This document shows positions 44,423 to 54,985 of a DNA stretch of 64,000 bases, in pieces. The position numbers and the translations under genes were made by a program. Source of the stretch: Albugo candida (lineage: Eukaryota; Oomycota; Peronosporomycetes; Albuginales); assembly GCA_040437565.1 (NCBI GenBank), contig JBDOQK010000015.1, positions 310,001-374,000 on the forward strand. Reading direction: 5' to 3'. Under the pieces are notes generated by a model. That model saw only the letters and a program-made list of their open reading frames with translations, made no database searches and was not told where the DNA came from. Position 1 is the stretch's first letter. The number at the start of each line of letters is the position of its first letter.

Positions 44423-45766
44423 TCAACTTGCAAAGGCTGCAGCTGGCTCTTGTTCTTCCGAAACAAACTGATGCGCCTGCCACTTGGCCAGTTGCTCTTT
44501 ACGATATTGATCCACATGCTTTCGATTGTACTTGTAAAGTTTGTTTGTGTTGGAGCATGAGTCTACACATCCCGAGCAAATGGAATCATGACAAGGAACT
44601 TCATTTCGCGCACATTCGCAATACCGCGAGGAATGACAATTTTTTTCCTCGAAAGCCACTTTTTTCGCGAGTGCCATTAGTTCTGGTTTGCTCTGCTTGT
44701 TTGAGAAGGGAACCTCGTACAATTCAAGAAAACCGTGGAGTTTTTTCATATTCATCTTGGAAACTTTCTTGACCAGATCCCCACATGAACAACCACAGTC
44801 GTCTCTGGATTCTCGGATCGTTGTGAATTCATCCAGTTGCTTCACCGAAAGATACGAAAAATCCTCCGAATCGGAAGAATTGGATTCATTTTTCTCTTTC
44901 CTGTTTCGTCGTCTACGAGAAGAGTTATAATGATCTTCGGTTTCGTCTTGCTCGAATGATCCTTTTCTTACGACCTCGGTGAAAATTTTCTTTCTCTCCA
45001 ATTCAGTGAGTCTCATGAAAAGGGGGTTTCGTGCACCCCGACGATAATCGAATTGACGCGTCTCTCCTTGACGGACGTAATGGCGTTGTGTCTTCGATAG
45101 CTGTTTCGCTCGCGTTTGCAGCTCCTCTTGGCGTACTGCATCCATCTCTTGCACAAAACCAAGCCGCACGTCTCTAATCCGATCACCCAATCCCAAAGCC
45201 CATGATCCATCATAGGGAATAGCACCTCCACCACCCGGTAAGCGTTTGAATTCACGCGCAGAAACTGTCCCCCAAGTCACATGCTTTTGTGTACCAAAGG
45301 AGACGGATCGAGCTACAGGCAATTGACGGGCGATCTGAGTTGTGTGCAAACTTTTACTCCGCGTTTTTCCTGCAGCGTTTCTGGACGATAATTTGTCATT
45401 CTTTTCCCCATTGGATTTTTTTTTATTTCTCTTCTTTTTGCTTTTCAAAACCGCTTCAGAGCCTTTTACTGAGTCGTTCGCATCAGACACTTCGAATGTG
45501 GACTCAGTTCCAATTTCAGAATCCGTTTTTTGAGCTACTTGAGACACCTTCATCTCTTTCGCACGAGCGTGGGAGGATGGTACGCATTCTATCTGATGTT
45601 TTTTCCACGATAAACGCTGACAGATCTCATCGCAAAAATAAACTCGACGACATCCTCCACAGCGATTTCGAGCTACTTTGTTACAATGAAGGCAATACCG
45701 AATTTTCTTTCGTTGCGTATCATCACATTTTTTTGTAGTGGATTCGTCGTTCTGCTTCTTGCACAT
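44423..45766 (-). CDS. MYND zinc finger protein with CSRNP-like domains
   Basis: A 447-aa single-exon protein. Residues ~25-61 are a MYND finger (CLHCNKVARNRCGGCRRVYF, then CDEICQRLSWKKHQIEC), a protein-protein zinc module. Around residues 150-200 is KHVTWGTVSAREFKRLPGGG with WALGLG, which resembles the N-terminal motif of cysteine/serine-rich nuclear proteins (CSRNP/AXUD1). The C-terminal part has further CSRNP features in order: TELERKKIF, TIRESRDDCGCSCGD, then a Cys-rich run (YCECARNEVPCHDSICSGC) and KYNRKHVDQYR. A SAP-like helical segment (KKLHGFLELYEV) sits between the Cys groups. No SET domain is present. The combined MYND+CSRNP architecture is unusual; a nuclear regulatory role is inferred. 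Convergent with the PX gene (78 bp between stops). Confidence 0.7.
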   Translation of the reverse strand: MCKKQNDESTTKKCDDTQRKKIRYCLHCNKVARNRCGGCRRVYFCDEICQRLSWKKHQIECVPSSHARAKEMKVSQVAQKTDSEIGTESTFEVSDANDSVKGSEAVLKSKKKRNKKKSNGEKNDKLSSRNAAGKTRSKSLHTTQIARQLPVARSVSFGTQKHVTWGTVSAREFKRLPGGGGAIPYDGSWALGLGDRIRDVRLGFVQEMDAVRQEELQTRAKQLSKTQRHYVRQGETRQFDYRRGARNPLFMRLTELERKKIFTEVVRKGSFEQDETEDHYNSSRRRRNRKEKNESNSSDSEDFSYLSVKQLDEFTTIRESRDDCGCSCGDLVKKVSKMNMKKLHGFLELYEVPFSNKQSKPELMALAKKVAFEEKNCHSSRYCECARNEVPCHDSICSGCVDSCSNTNKLYKYNRKHVDQYRKEQLAKWQAHQFVSEEQEPAAAFAS

Positions 45767-46177
45767 TGAGCTATCGAAGGTTGCGTTACCGATGCAATAG
45801 TATAATATCTACTCTATTAGAAGATTGCAGTGCGCACTATACACAATGACGCCGGAAATGATGATACTATACGTTTGTACTTTACGACTCTATTAATTAT
45901 GTGCGCGGAATGTCAAGCGGATAGTCCAATTTTTTTAGAGCGATTGAAGGTAGAATTGGCAGTATGGAATCATGCAACGTCGTCGTTTTGTAGCTAATTG
46001 TCAGAGGCTCAAGATCATGCCGTTCAGTCAGATTAGTGGCGTTTGCCAAAAACGCATTAATCAAGAGGCGTAGAGTGTATGTTATAGAGATTAAGTACTT
46101 AAGCGTGCTCTCTGACGGTAAAGAGCGCAAAAATCATGTCCTATTTACACGGATGCGTTCTAATGATAGCTACGAAT
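45767..46177. other. Intergenic, no gene seen
   Basis: About 410 bp between two minus-strand genes, with short frames only. Probable promoter of the MYND/CSRNP-like gene. Confidence 0.5.
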
Positions 46178-48312
46178 CTATCTTCTTCGTCGAAATACAC
46201 TTGGAGCAGATGATAATGCTGTGTTCAGACGATTGAACGACTCTGAAGAATCGAAATTCTCTTTCCACCTGCCACCGGACGAATACTTCTGATGTTTTGT
46301 GGATTTTGTGTGTTCAGACATATACTCTGAGTCTGGATTTCCGTGATATCCATTCGAACTGTATGAAGATCTGTCATTTCCAGAGTTGTATACAGGCCTT
46401 GAGCGCTTCCGGCTTTTATCACGAGTTTCGATTTTCGGGCAAGTACTCGAGATGTGACCGTAACCATCACATCGATAGCATTCACCACCTCGAGTTTTGC
46501 TTCGTTCGCTGCATTCTGCCGCGATGTGACCCATGCGGTTACATATGAAACACTTGACGTTGGAGGAGCCGAAAGACGTTATAACATCGCTCAGACGAAT
46601 ACCTTCGCGACGATTTCGGCATCGCTGTGTAAAGTAATTAGTTTGGCGGATTGGAAGACGAACAGCGACCGCACCTTGAGACGATGATTGCCAGCACAAT
46701 TGGGACAATAAAGCCGACGATCAGAAGGTTGTGGAAGTGGTGTGCAATGTGAATGGCCGCTCTTCATGCAGATCATGCATTTAATAGACTTGACATCCTT
46801 GCTTTTTAGGTCGCAAGACTAGAAAATGTGTGAGGTGATGAAGCGTTTATCCAGAGTGAATATATTTACTTCCTCAGTGTGTCCAGCACGTCCACAAACG
46901 TTGCAGTTATTCAGTTGGATTGAACGATTCGAACAGCGCTAACACAAATATGATATCAGATTGCGTTGAATGGATTCTACCGAACATACACTTGCGTTAT
47001 GACCAATTTGTAAACACGAACCACATGGTGTTCTTGGGCAAGCGTATGAGTTGTGACCCGAAATTCCACAGAAGTAACAAGGTTTGAGTAGCTAAAGAGA
47101 GTCGTCAGTGCGCAAGTAATATCGTGGGCTACCTTACCTTTGAATTGGTGCACGCATTCGATAAATGACCTGTCTGACCGCAATTGAAGCATTTGGTAGA
47201 AAGATCTGTCACAAAGTACCGCCTATCAGGTCGCTAGAAAGAAATTAGGCGATGCAACATATGTACAATATTATTCCTACCTTCCGAGTATATGTGTCGC
47301 CCGTTGTTGCTTCTTCTGCGGCGCTCTTCGCATCTAATGGTAGTGGAGGACCGACACAGAGGTCATATTCCGTTGATATATCTTTATCGTCGCTAGTTGT
47401 GTCTTGATTGGCTTCTTGAGACTCTTCTTCAGTAAAGTTGCGAACTCGAGTACCAAAGTCAGATAAAATATGATCATTCAGCGGCTCTATCGGCAGCTCT
47501 TGTAGTTTGCTTGCTAGCATTTCTTCTCTTCCTTTTCGCGAAGTCAAAAAACGTTCTATGGCCCACTTCGAAAGTTTCACAGTGCTTTCCGCAAACTTTT
47601 CTTCAGGCACATCATCTAATTTTTTCTCCTCTACTTCTTCACTTTGTTCTTCCTTATCCTTGCAACTCCTGAATGCCGCAACGCCATGGGACCGTGGATC
47701 CGATGGATCCAATAAATGATCGATTTCAGCTTCTTCTCCATCCTCCACGTCNNNNNNNNNNNNNNNNNNNNNNNNNNNNNNNNNNNNNNNNNNNNNNNNN
47801 NNNNNNNNNNNNNNNNNNNNNNNNNNNNNNNNNNNNNNNNNNNNNNNNNNNGTTGCTTCTTCTGCGGCGCTCTTCGCATCTAATGGTAGTGGAGGACCGA
47901 CACAGAGGTCATATTCCGTTGATATATCTTTATCGTCGCTAGTTGTGTCTTGATTGGCTTCTTGAGACTCTTCTTCAGTAAAGTTGCGAACTCGAGTACC
48001 AAAGTCAGATAAAATATGATCATTCAGCGGCTCTATCGGCAGCTCTTGTAGTTTGCTTGCTAGCATTTCTTCTCTTCCTTTTCGCGAAGTCAAAAAACGT
48101 TCTATGGCCCACTTCGAAAGTTTCACAGTGCTTTCCGCAAACTTTTCTTCAGGCACATCATCTAATTTTTTCTCCTCTACTTCTTCACTTTGTTCTTCCT
48201 TATCCTTGCAACTCCTGAATGCCGCAACGCCATGGGACCGTGGATCCGATGGATCCAATAAATGATCGATTTCAGCTTCTTCTCCATCCTCCACGTCCGA
48301 GACGTCACTCAT
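46178..48312 (-). CDS. CCHC zinc-knuckle RNA-binding protein (ZCCHC7/Air-like)
   Basis: The likely start is ATG 48312 (MSDVSDVEDGEEAEID); upstream ATG 48357 is an alternative. An acidic ~170-residue first exon is followed by at least five short introns whose phases match. The exons carry eight Cys/His knuckles in a row: CFNCGQTGHLSNAC, CYFCGISGHNSYAC, CGSCLQIGHNASRC, CNVCGRAGHTEESC, CMICMKSGHSHC, CPNCAGNHRLKRC, CFICNRMGHIAAEC and CYRCDGYGHISSTC. The tail is Ser/Arg/Tyr-rich. Tandem CCHC knuckles interrupted by degenerate ones resemble ZCCHC7 and yeast Air1/2, RNA-binding parts of the TRAMP exosome adaptor. The 446 bp 47306-47751 recur at 47852-48297 around a gap, so the real acidic exon is present once. 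Divergent from LSM3, 159 bp apart. Confidence 0.8.
47306..47751. repeat. 446-bp exact repeat beside N gap (copy at 47852-48297)
   Basis: The acidic first exon of the zinc-knuckle gene is present twice around the gap 47752-47851. Confidence 0.9.
47752..47851. other. Assembly gap, 100 N (446-bp repeated flanks)
   Basis: Exactly 100 N between identical flanks. Confidence 0.95.
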
Positions 48313-48471
48313 CTCAACACATAAAACAGGTACATCCTCGCCTATATATCCCAACATGCTATCTCGGGCCAACGATTGCGACGCAAATAGGTCTTGACAG
48401 ATTGGACAAAAGTGTGAGATATTATCAGCCAATCCAATTCTAATTCTTGCAGTGCATTTGGAGGCCGCAAA

Positions 48472-48750
48472 ATGACGTCAATTGATGAACCTTTAGATCT
48501 GGTTAAATTGAGTATTGGAGAACGTATTTATGTGAAATGTCGTGGAGATCGTGAATTGCGTGGCGTACTCCACGCTTATGATCAACATTTGAATATGGTA
48601 CTTAGTGAAGTCGAAGAAACAGTCACAGTACAAGAACTCGATGAAGAAACTTATGAAGAAATCATCAAGCAGTCCAAACGACAAATAGAAATGCTTTTCA
48701 TACGAGGAGATGCAGTTATCCTCGTGGCTCCACCACTACGTACAACGTGA
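48472..48750 (+). CDS. LSM3: U6 snRNA-associated Sm-like protein LSm3
   Basis: A 92-aa single-exon protein that matches LSm3 along its length: [20 protein letters not shown], then [20 protein letters not shown] (Sm1 motif), then [16 protein letters not shown] and the Sm2 motif [19 protein letters not shown]. LSm3 is part of both the nuclear LSm2-8 ring on U6 snRNA and the cytosolic LSm1-7 ring that drives decapping. The start is the first ATG, 159 bp from the divergent zinc-knuckle gene. Confidence 0.95.
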   Translation: MTSIDEPLDLVKLSIGERIYVKCRGDRELRGVLHAYDQHLNMVLSEVEETVTVQELDEETYEEIIKQSKRQIEMLFIRGDAVILVAPPLRTT

Positions 48751-48787
48751 TGGCATCAAGAGAGAAATATCGCCATCTAAATTCGAT

Positions 48788-49599
48788 TTAACATTCATCA
48801 AATTTCCTTTCTCTACGAGCTTCAAGCACCCGTTGTTCAAATTGTAAAATCTCGTGTTCAACTAACCGAGAATAGAAGTCTCTTTCGTTCTTCTCTTTTA
48901 TCTTCTCTCTTGTGGATAATTGCGAGCAAGACTGTGAGTGTTTTGAGCGCGATCGAGTTGATGCAAAAGATTCTATGGAAGCCACCGAGGCGGAGGCAAG
49001 ATTGCAGCCAGTCGGTGTCGTGCGTGAGTTTCTCTTCAATTCTTTGTTAGCGTCAAATATCCAATGATTACTCGCCCTTAGACGTTCCTCCTTCGCTTTT
49101 GTTTCACTCAGTAACATTCGTCGTTCCAAATCGATTGCCTCGCGAAGTTTTCTTCGTACATTGATGTCGTACACAAAATCCACCGGCAAGTCGACCATTG
49201 TTTTCTTAGTTGGAAGAGCTGGTGCCGGTATCTTCTTGATGCGCGCACGAGTTTTTCTGACTCTGCTTGGGCAATGCGCTTTAGAGACAGGAGGGACAAA
49301 ATCGTCCGAGATCCGCACCATTTTTCCAAAAGCTGTGCGTGTCCATTCCAGTCTCTTCTCGGTCAATATTGCTTCCTCTATCTCGTCTTGTCTATTGCCT
49401 ACACTCAGAGCAATATCAGTCAGTTTAGTTGGACTCCTTCTCCGGTATGAGAAACACCTTTGTTGCTCAGATCTCGCAACGTCCATCCTCGAGCATACTC
49501 GAAATCATTTAGCTCTACGATGAATGCGTCAGAAAATTCTCATCGTGTTATGTCGATATTGGTACCTTTGGAGGAGCTTGGTCGCGAAGATTTCGTCAT
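48788..49599 (-). CDS. Hypothetical basic protein, three exons
   Basis: Exons 49599-49566, 49514-49458 and 49398-48788 (introns 51 and 59 nt) join in frame to 233 aa. The start reads MTKSSRPSSSK, then ELNDFEYARGWTLRDLSNK, then GNRQDEIEEAILTEKRLEW. The single-exon ATG at 49486 reads through the second intron and is less likely. The middle has a basic proline-containing stretch (RKTRARIKKIPAPALPTKK). The C-terminus is a charged helix (EILQFEQRVLEARRERK) preceded by a Ser-rich linker. I do not recognise it. Once the false duplication around the gap 49903-50002 is removed, its start lies only 37 bp beyond the TRPC4AP-like stop on the same strand. Its 3' end is 37 bp from the LSM3 stop. Confidence 0.6.
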
Positions 49600-49902
49600 G
49601 GTGAGGTTCGGACGATTGTTATCTATAAAAAGGTAACTAGACGTAACGTCGGGGTTCAAAAGTCTTGAGGCTTTCAGTCACAATAATTTCCGAGTGAATT
49701 GGCCAAATGATGGGACTTGGAAGTAAAGATGTATCCGATCCATCGTCTAGACAAAGAAGTGACACGAGATCTTTCCACTCTGCGAACGAAATGCCAGTAG
49801 ATAACTCGAGATTCAAACGATCTTGAGCGTGTGAAGAATAAAAATGTTCCCAGAACCAAAGTAATTTGCGGAAATTCAAAGCTTCGGGTTCTCGTGCCTT
49901 GA
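49482..49902. repeat. 421-bp exact repeat beside N gap (copy at 50003-50423)
   Basis: The first exons of the hypothetical gene and the 3' end of the TRPC4AP-like gene occur on both sides of the gap 49903-50002. Confidence 0.9.
49637..49902 (-). pseudogene. Duplicate 3' end of TRPC4AP-like gene (assembly copy)
   Basis: Identical to the last ~88 codons of the TRPC4AP-like gene at 50158-50423 and ends at the gap edge. An overlap artefact and not a second gene. Confidence 0.8.
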
Positions 49903-50002
49903 NNNNNNNNNNNNNNNNNNNNNNNNNNNNNNNNNNNNNNNNNNNNNNNNNNNNNNNNNNNNNNNNNNNNNNNNNNNNNNNNNNNNNNNNNNNNNNNNNN
50001 NN
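49903..50002. other. Assembly gap, 100 N (421-bp repeated flanks)
   Basis: Exactly 100 N between identical flanks. Confidence 0.95.
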
Positions 50003-50157
50003 TCCATCCTCGAGCATACTCGAAATCATTTAGCTCTACGATGAATGCGTCAGAAAATTCTCATCGTGTTATGTCGATATTGGTACCTTTGGAGGAGCTT
50101 GGTCGCGAAGATTTCGTCATGGTGAGGTTCGGACGATTGTTATCTATAAAAAGGTAA

Positions 50158-53100
50158 CTAGACGTAACGTCGGGGTTCAAAAGTCTTGAGGCTTTCAGTC
50201 ACAATAATTTCCGAGTGAATTGGCCAAATGATGGGACTTGGAAGTAAAGATGTATCCGATCCATCGTCTAGACAAAGAAGTGACACGAGATCTTTCCACT
50301 CTGCGAACGAAATGCCAGTAGATAACTCGAGATTCAAACGATCTTGAGCGTGTGAAGAATAAAAATGTTCCCAGAACCAAAGTAATTTGCGGAAATTCAA
50401 AGCTTCGGGTTCTCGTGCCTTGAGATGGACTTTGGCGTCAGAGCGCTTTTTTCCAATTTTGTCTAATGTGGGTACCAAGCAACCTTGACGATGCTGAAGG
50501 ATCAGTATCAGTATTGCAGTGTTCAAACAGCTCATATTTCGGTAGCTGACATCTTCAATTGAGACAGTATTCACGAGGTCGTACACTATCGAGGCCGCAT
50601 TTACATGTAAATAGCCACTCACTTGCTTCATAGATACGTGGAATTGATCAATGTCAAAGTGATCGATGAATACACATTGACCAAGAGTGTCGAGTAATTC
50701 ATCCGAGGCTTGTATATTACGCGCGCGTTCCGCCGCAAGGTACATAGATCGAAGTAAAAGATTGGATTGAAGTAAATTGTCCCTCACCATCGCTGCATTT
50801 GAATGAAGTATGCATGAGCAATGGTTAATAAAAGAAGTGAGCACGTACCCACAATGTTCTTGAAGTGATCGTTTGACTCACTTAATAATATCGGTAATGC
50901 GATCCAGTCTCCTTTGATCAGTTCGCCTAGCACATCAAGCATATGGTGGATGGATGGCTTTGTTTGGATGTAATGCACGCTTGCATTTAAGGTCGTGAAG
51001 CGTGAGATTCGAGGCAATGCCCTGCGAGTCAAAAACAGCTTTTCCTCCACACTTGCTTGCCTCATGATTGCTTGGATGCAGATAGACAGCCACGCCCAAT
51101 GCACAGACTCCCTCGGCTCACGAACGAATCTCCGAATGAGTTTACATAGAAGCTTTTTCTTCTTCGCATTGCATGAAGTTGCTCGAGGATGCTTTTCCCC
51201 ACTATCCTGATATCTTGAGCCGTAGAAATCGGCATTCATCATGCCGCATTCGCAGACAACGAGAAGCAGCTGGAGATATTGCATCTTTACACGAGCATCC
51301 TGGCAGCATTTGCACGAACTTTCATGTGGTATCATATCCCCATTACCGAAACATTTAGACTTCCAGTCCACGTGGTCAAAGTATATGTTCATTATCTCCA
51401 TAAAGCCCATAGAGATAAGACGCTGCTTGAAATCTACTTTGCGATTTCCGCTGAGTAAAATCGATAGAAGAAATAACACATCCACCCGAAATGCCGAAAG
51501 ATAAGTGGCTTTTAAGAACAAAGGTCGATCCGGGCTTTCGGAAGAAAATCGCAGGTGACTTAAACTGTCTGATAATTCCAAATCGGAGCCTACTACATGA
51601 TTGCCGGAAAGCATTCTTTGTGAGATAGATTCCATCATTTCCCAATCGTCACGTTCGTGGTCTTGGTCATAATATGGCATGATACTGGTTGAATTGAGGA
51701 ACAAGCCGAAAGAGCTGTCATTGGCAGCTAGATCTGTAAACCAACACTGAGCCTTCAGAACCAGCAGAACGCGCTGGATTGTCAGTGAAGAATTATAAAT
51801 GAGCGCATGGTTGCGGTCAATCACATTCTTTATTCGTAAAAGTCGTCTCCTTCGTAGCCTCAACCATTCAATCGACCTGACTTTATCTATCGTCACAGTG
51901 AAGAGTAATAAATTCAAGACATTCTGTCATTATTAAATAACGCACGTACTCGGGTTCTCCATCAGTTGCCGATCTCTCGGGTCAACCAAAATGAGTCCAA
52001 GAATCCGACAAAAAGAAGCAAATCGATGTGACGGAAGTGAGCGAATGAGTGTATTGAAGTTGGCTGTATGTAATAGCACTTTGATCAGCACTTGCAAAAT
52101 TTCATAGCTTTTAGGCACTTACGAACAGAGCAGAGATCGAATGGATTTTTACGAACAGCAAAGACGAGTTCCAATAGCATAAATACTGGTTGGTATAGTG
52201 CGTCGGAGTCCAAGAAATGAAAAATGTATGCAACAAATCCATCCTTTTCACTTAGCCATTCTGATACTTTGACTGACGTCTGACAGAGAGTCAGCAAGAT
52301 CAACTATCGAGGCAAACAAGACCATGAAGCACCNNNNNNNNNNNNNNNNNNNNNNNNNNNNNNNNNNNNNNNNNNNNNNNNNNNNNNNNNNNNNNNNNNN
52401 NNNNNNNNNNNNNNNNNNNNNNNNNNNNNNNNNGTATGCAACAAATCCATCCTTTTCACTTAGCCATTCTGATACTTTGACTGACGTCTGACAGAGAGTC
52501 AGCAAGATCAACTATCGAGGCAAACAAGACCATGAAGCACCGATGAGGAAGAAATAAAGTCGAAAACGTACAATTGTATACTTCGTGCATACTTCATTCG
52601 AATGGTCTTGATTTTGCTGGTAGGGATCCAGGTTCGATGAGGCGAACGGGTTATCCCAAAATGAACGAATATCGTTCCGATTAAGCATATTTCGGTGTAG
52701 AATATGTGAGTCATTTGTTGCTGAATTGTTTTTAATTTGACAGCCATTTTCGAAAAGACTTGCCGTATGAGCTCGCTTTTTATTTTCCTGACGAATCATA
52801 AAAAATGTTCGTAACAAGCATTCGACGCCTCCAAGTAAAATAAACTCCTCGCAAGAAGCATGCACCGGAACTCTGGTTCTTGATTGAGGGTCGGAGGAAG
52901 CACCTGTTGAATCGATGGAAGATTTGGTGATCACATTGTCGACGTCGACCAGCAAGCTGGTCAGTGACATCAAAACGGAGCATGAAGGCATTTCATCCAG
53001 AATGTCATAAATGTCTCGAATGAGCCTCAAACAGGAATTACATAGCTTTTGTCGTAAAATGTCTCTTCCATATGCTGAATCATTGACAGAGTGCAGCCAA

Positions 53101-53447
53101 GTGGAAGTGTTTTGATCGTCCGTTTCGTAAAAGACAACAAGCGGATACCTGGGGGAAGGATTTTCATACCAGTGAGAGTCTGATTTTGGTAAGGATTCTG
53201 TTTGAATCACAGCCAGTTCATTTTCGATGGTATATTGCATAAACGAATGAGATAAATCAGCAATCGTCTGCACTTTGATTCGACGTCCACGTAGCTTCCA
53301 CGATGTTCCTTCCGCAATGTAATGAATTGGTAGAACGCTACTACCAGTCTTTTGCATCTCATTGACCAGACGAAACATTGTATACTTCTCCGCCTTGGCA
53401 TGATTCCTGAGCTTGCTCGAGCTGGCCCTCAAGCTGCAGCGTTCCAT
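50158..53447 (-). CDS. TRPC4AP: TRPC4AP/TRUSS-like CUL4-DDB1 substrate adaptor
   Basis: Multi-exon minus-strand gene starting at ATG 53447. Exon 1 runs to 52593; intron 52512-52592 follows, with further short introns. The helical-repeat protein shows TRPC4AP landmarks in order: EEFILLGGVECLLRTFF, CSVLMSLTSLLVDVD, NRNDIRSFWDNPF, LQFLDS-like YIFHFLDSDALYQPVF, the SLTIQRVLLVLKAQCWF segment, SMGFMEIMNIYFDHVDW, HESSCKCCQDARVKMQYLQL, MLDVLGELIKGDW, and near the end LNFRKLLWFWEHFYSSHAQD then ISFAEWKDLVSLLC. In animals this protein is an armadillo-like receptor of the DDB1-CUL4 ubiquitin ligase (it targets Myc) and binds TRPC and TNF receptors. In an oomycete, the ligase role is the more likely ancestral one. 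Two internal gaps carry exact flank repeats. Confidence 0.82.
52226..52333. repeat. 108-bp exact repeat beside N gap (copy at 52434-52541)
   Basis: Exon 2 sequence of the TRPC4AP-like gene and part of the intron before it are repeated around the gap. Confidence 0.9.
52334..52433. other. Assembly gap, 100 N (108-bp repeated flanks)
   Basis: Exactly 100 N inside the TRPC4AP-like gene between identical flanks. Confidence 0.95.
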
Positions 53448-53700
53448 TTCGAATGTTGTCCCTCACTCATTTTATATATAGATACATAATGTATGCGATG
53501 TGAAAGTATATAAAACGCTGACTACTTTACAGTAGTNNNNNNNNNNNNNNNNNNNNNNNNNNNNNNNNNNNNNNNNNNNNNNNNNNNNNNNNNNNNNNNN
53601 NNNNNNNNNNNNNNNNNNNNNNNNNNNNNNNNNNNNATAAAGATACATAAACTATGCGATGTGACCATATATAAAACGTTGACTATTTTACAGTAGTGCC
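53448..53700. promoter_or_regulatory. Shared upstream region of TRPC4AP-like and BUB3 genes, with N gap
   Basis: Divergent start codons lie 253 bp apart including the 100-N gap 53537-53636. The ~62 bp before and after the gap are the same AT-rich sequence with several substitutions, each containing a TATATAAAACG box and ending in ACAGTAGT. After removing one copy the spacer is only about 90 bp, so the two genes must share a compact promoter. The TATA-like box is about 30 bp upstream of the BUB3 ATG; its function is inferred. Confidence 0.5.
53537..53636. other. Assembly gap, 100 N (diverged repeated flanks)
   Basis: Flanks are about 62 bp, similar but not identical, as for the gap at 38365. 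Confidence 0.9.
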
Positions 53701-54826
53701 ATGGATGTGGAAATCACCGCACCGCCGACCGACGGAATTACTTGTGTGCGATACTGCCCAAATAGCAAGAAATCACTCTTGTTAGTATCATCATGGGATT
53801 CCTTCCTCCGTGTATACGATGGAGCGAATCTCCACACGCAAATTGAGCTCGAAACCGCGCTTTTATCATGTTGTTTTGGTGCTACCGATTCCGAAGCATT
53901 CACCGGCGGATTGGATGGGACACTATATCGAGTGGACCTTTCCACGCGAGGAAGAAAATCAATTGGCTCGCACAAAGGCACTATTCGACACGTACACTAC
54001 ACAAATGACTATCATCTCCTCTGTACTGGTGGCTGGGATTCCATGATTCAGTTTTATGACGTGCGGAACAAAGATGCGTTTGCATCGAGTACAAAATGCG
54101 ATGGAAAAGTATTTGGAATGGATGTGAGAAGCCACCTCGCTGTCGTTGCGACCTCAGAACGGAAAGTGAGTGTTTACGATTTGAGGCAATCGAAACAGCC
54201 GGTCGAAACGTATGAGTCGCCTTTGAAGTATCAAACGAGATGCATCAGTATTTTTCCATCTTTGGATGGGTACGTTATTGGATCGATCGAAGGACGCGTG
54301 GCGCTGGACTTTTTCTCAGATCGACAAAAGGAGGACAGTGACGAGCAAAAGGAAGAAACAAAAGCGACAAAAAAACTCTCCTACGCATTCAAATGTCATC
54401 GTACCAAAATCGATCAAGATCAGGTGTTGGTGTATCCAGTGAATGCGATCGCTTTCCATCCCGTACATGAAACCTTTGCCACTGGAGGATGCGATGGCGT
54501 CGTGAACGTGTGGGACGGTCAGAGCAAAAAGCGCATCCATCAGCTGAGTAGTTATCCCACGAGGTACGAACACTTGCATTGTGTGCGATTCTTCATTCAT
54601 GTTATTGTGATAGTATTGCGGCTATGGATTTCAATTCGGACGGTTCGACGTTGGCGATTGCATCTTCGTACACGTATGAAGAAGGAGAAAAAGAGTACGT
54701 TCCCATCGTCACCTCAGCAATATTGCCATTAACATGTGTGATTTTAGTCACCCCAGCGATGCAATCTTCCTTCATACTGTGCAAGAAGGCGAAGTTCGAC
54801 CAAAAAAGAAGGCTGTCGCTGCCTAG
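53701..54826 (+). CDS. BUB3: Mitotic checkpoint WD40 protein BUB3
   Basis: Exons 53701-54563, 54614-54694 and 54748-54826 give 340 aa (human BUB3 ~328). Strongly typical blocks: PPTDGITCVRYCPN, LLVSSWDSFLRVYD, FTGGLDGTLYRVDL, LLCTGGWDSMIQFYD, SPLKYQTRCISIFPSLDGYV, IGSIEGRVALDFF, YAFKCHRTK, VYPVNAIAFHPVHETFATGG, and SIAAMDFNSDGSTLAIASSY across intron 1. BUB3 binds phosphorylated MELT repeats of the kinetochore protein KNL1 and recruits BUB1/BUBR1 to enforce the spindle checkpoint. The last exon ends in a lysine-rich tail (KKKAVAA). The unspliced frame runs past the true junctions and should not be used. Confidence 0.95.
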
Positions 54827-54985
54827 ATGCTTGTGCATGGCAATAGGATCGGACATTAATTTAAATAGAAATACTTTGAATGGCCATGAAATCCTCAACT
54901 CGATGCTTTCTATCTCTGGACGATCGTATTCCTGCTTGATTCTTGTAACCGATGATGCGTCCAAGCGTCGGCAGATGAAGAATCG

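Noticed and set aside
49522-49653. Plus-strand frame MNASENSHRVMS..., also present at 50043
   Set aside because: It is antisense to the first exon of the minus-strand hypothetical gene, whose splice phases fit well. The second occurrence is the assembly copy.
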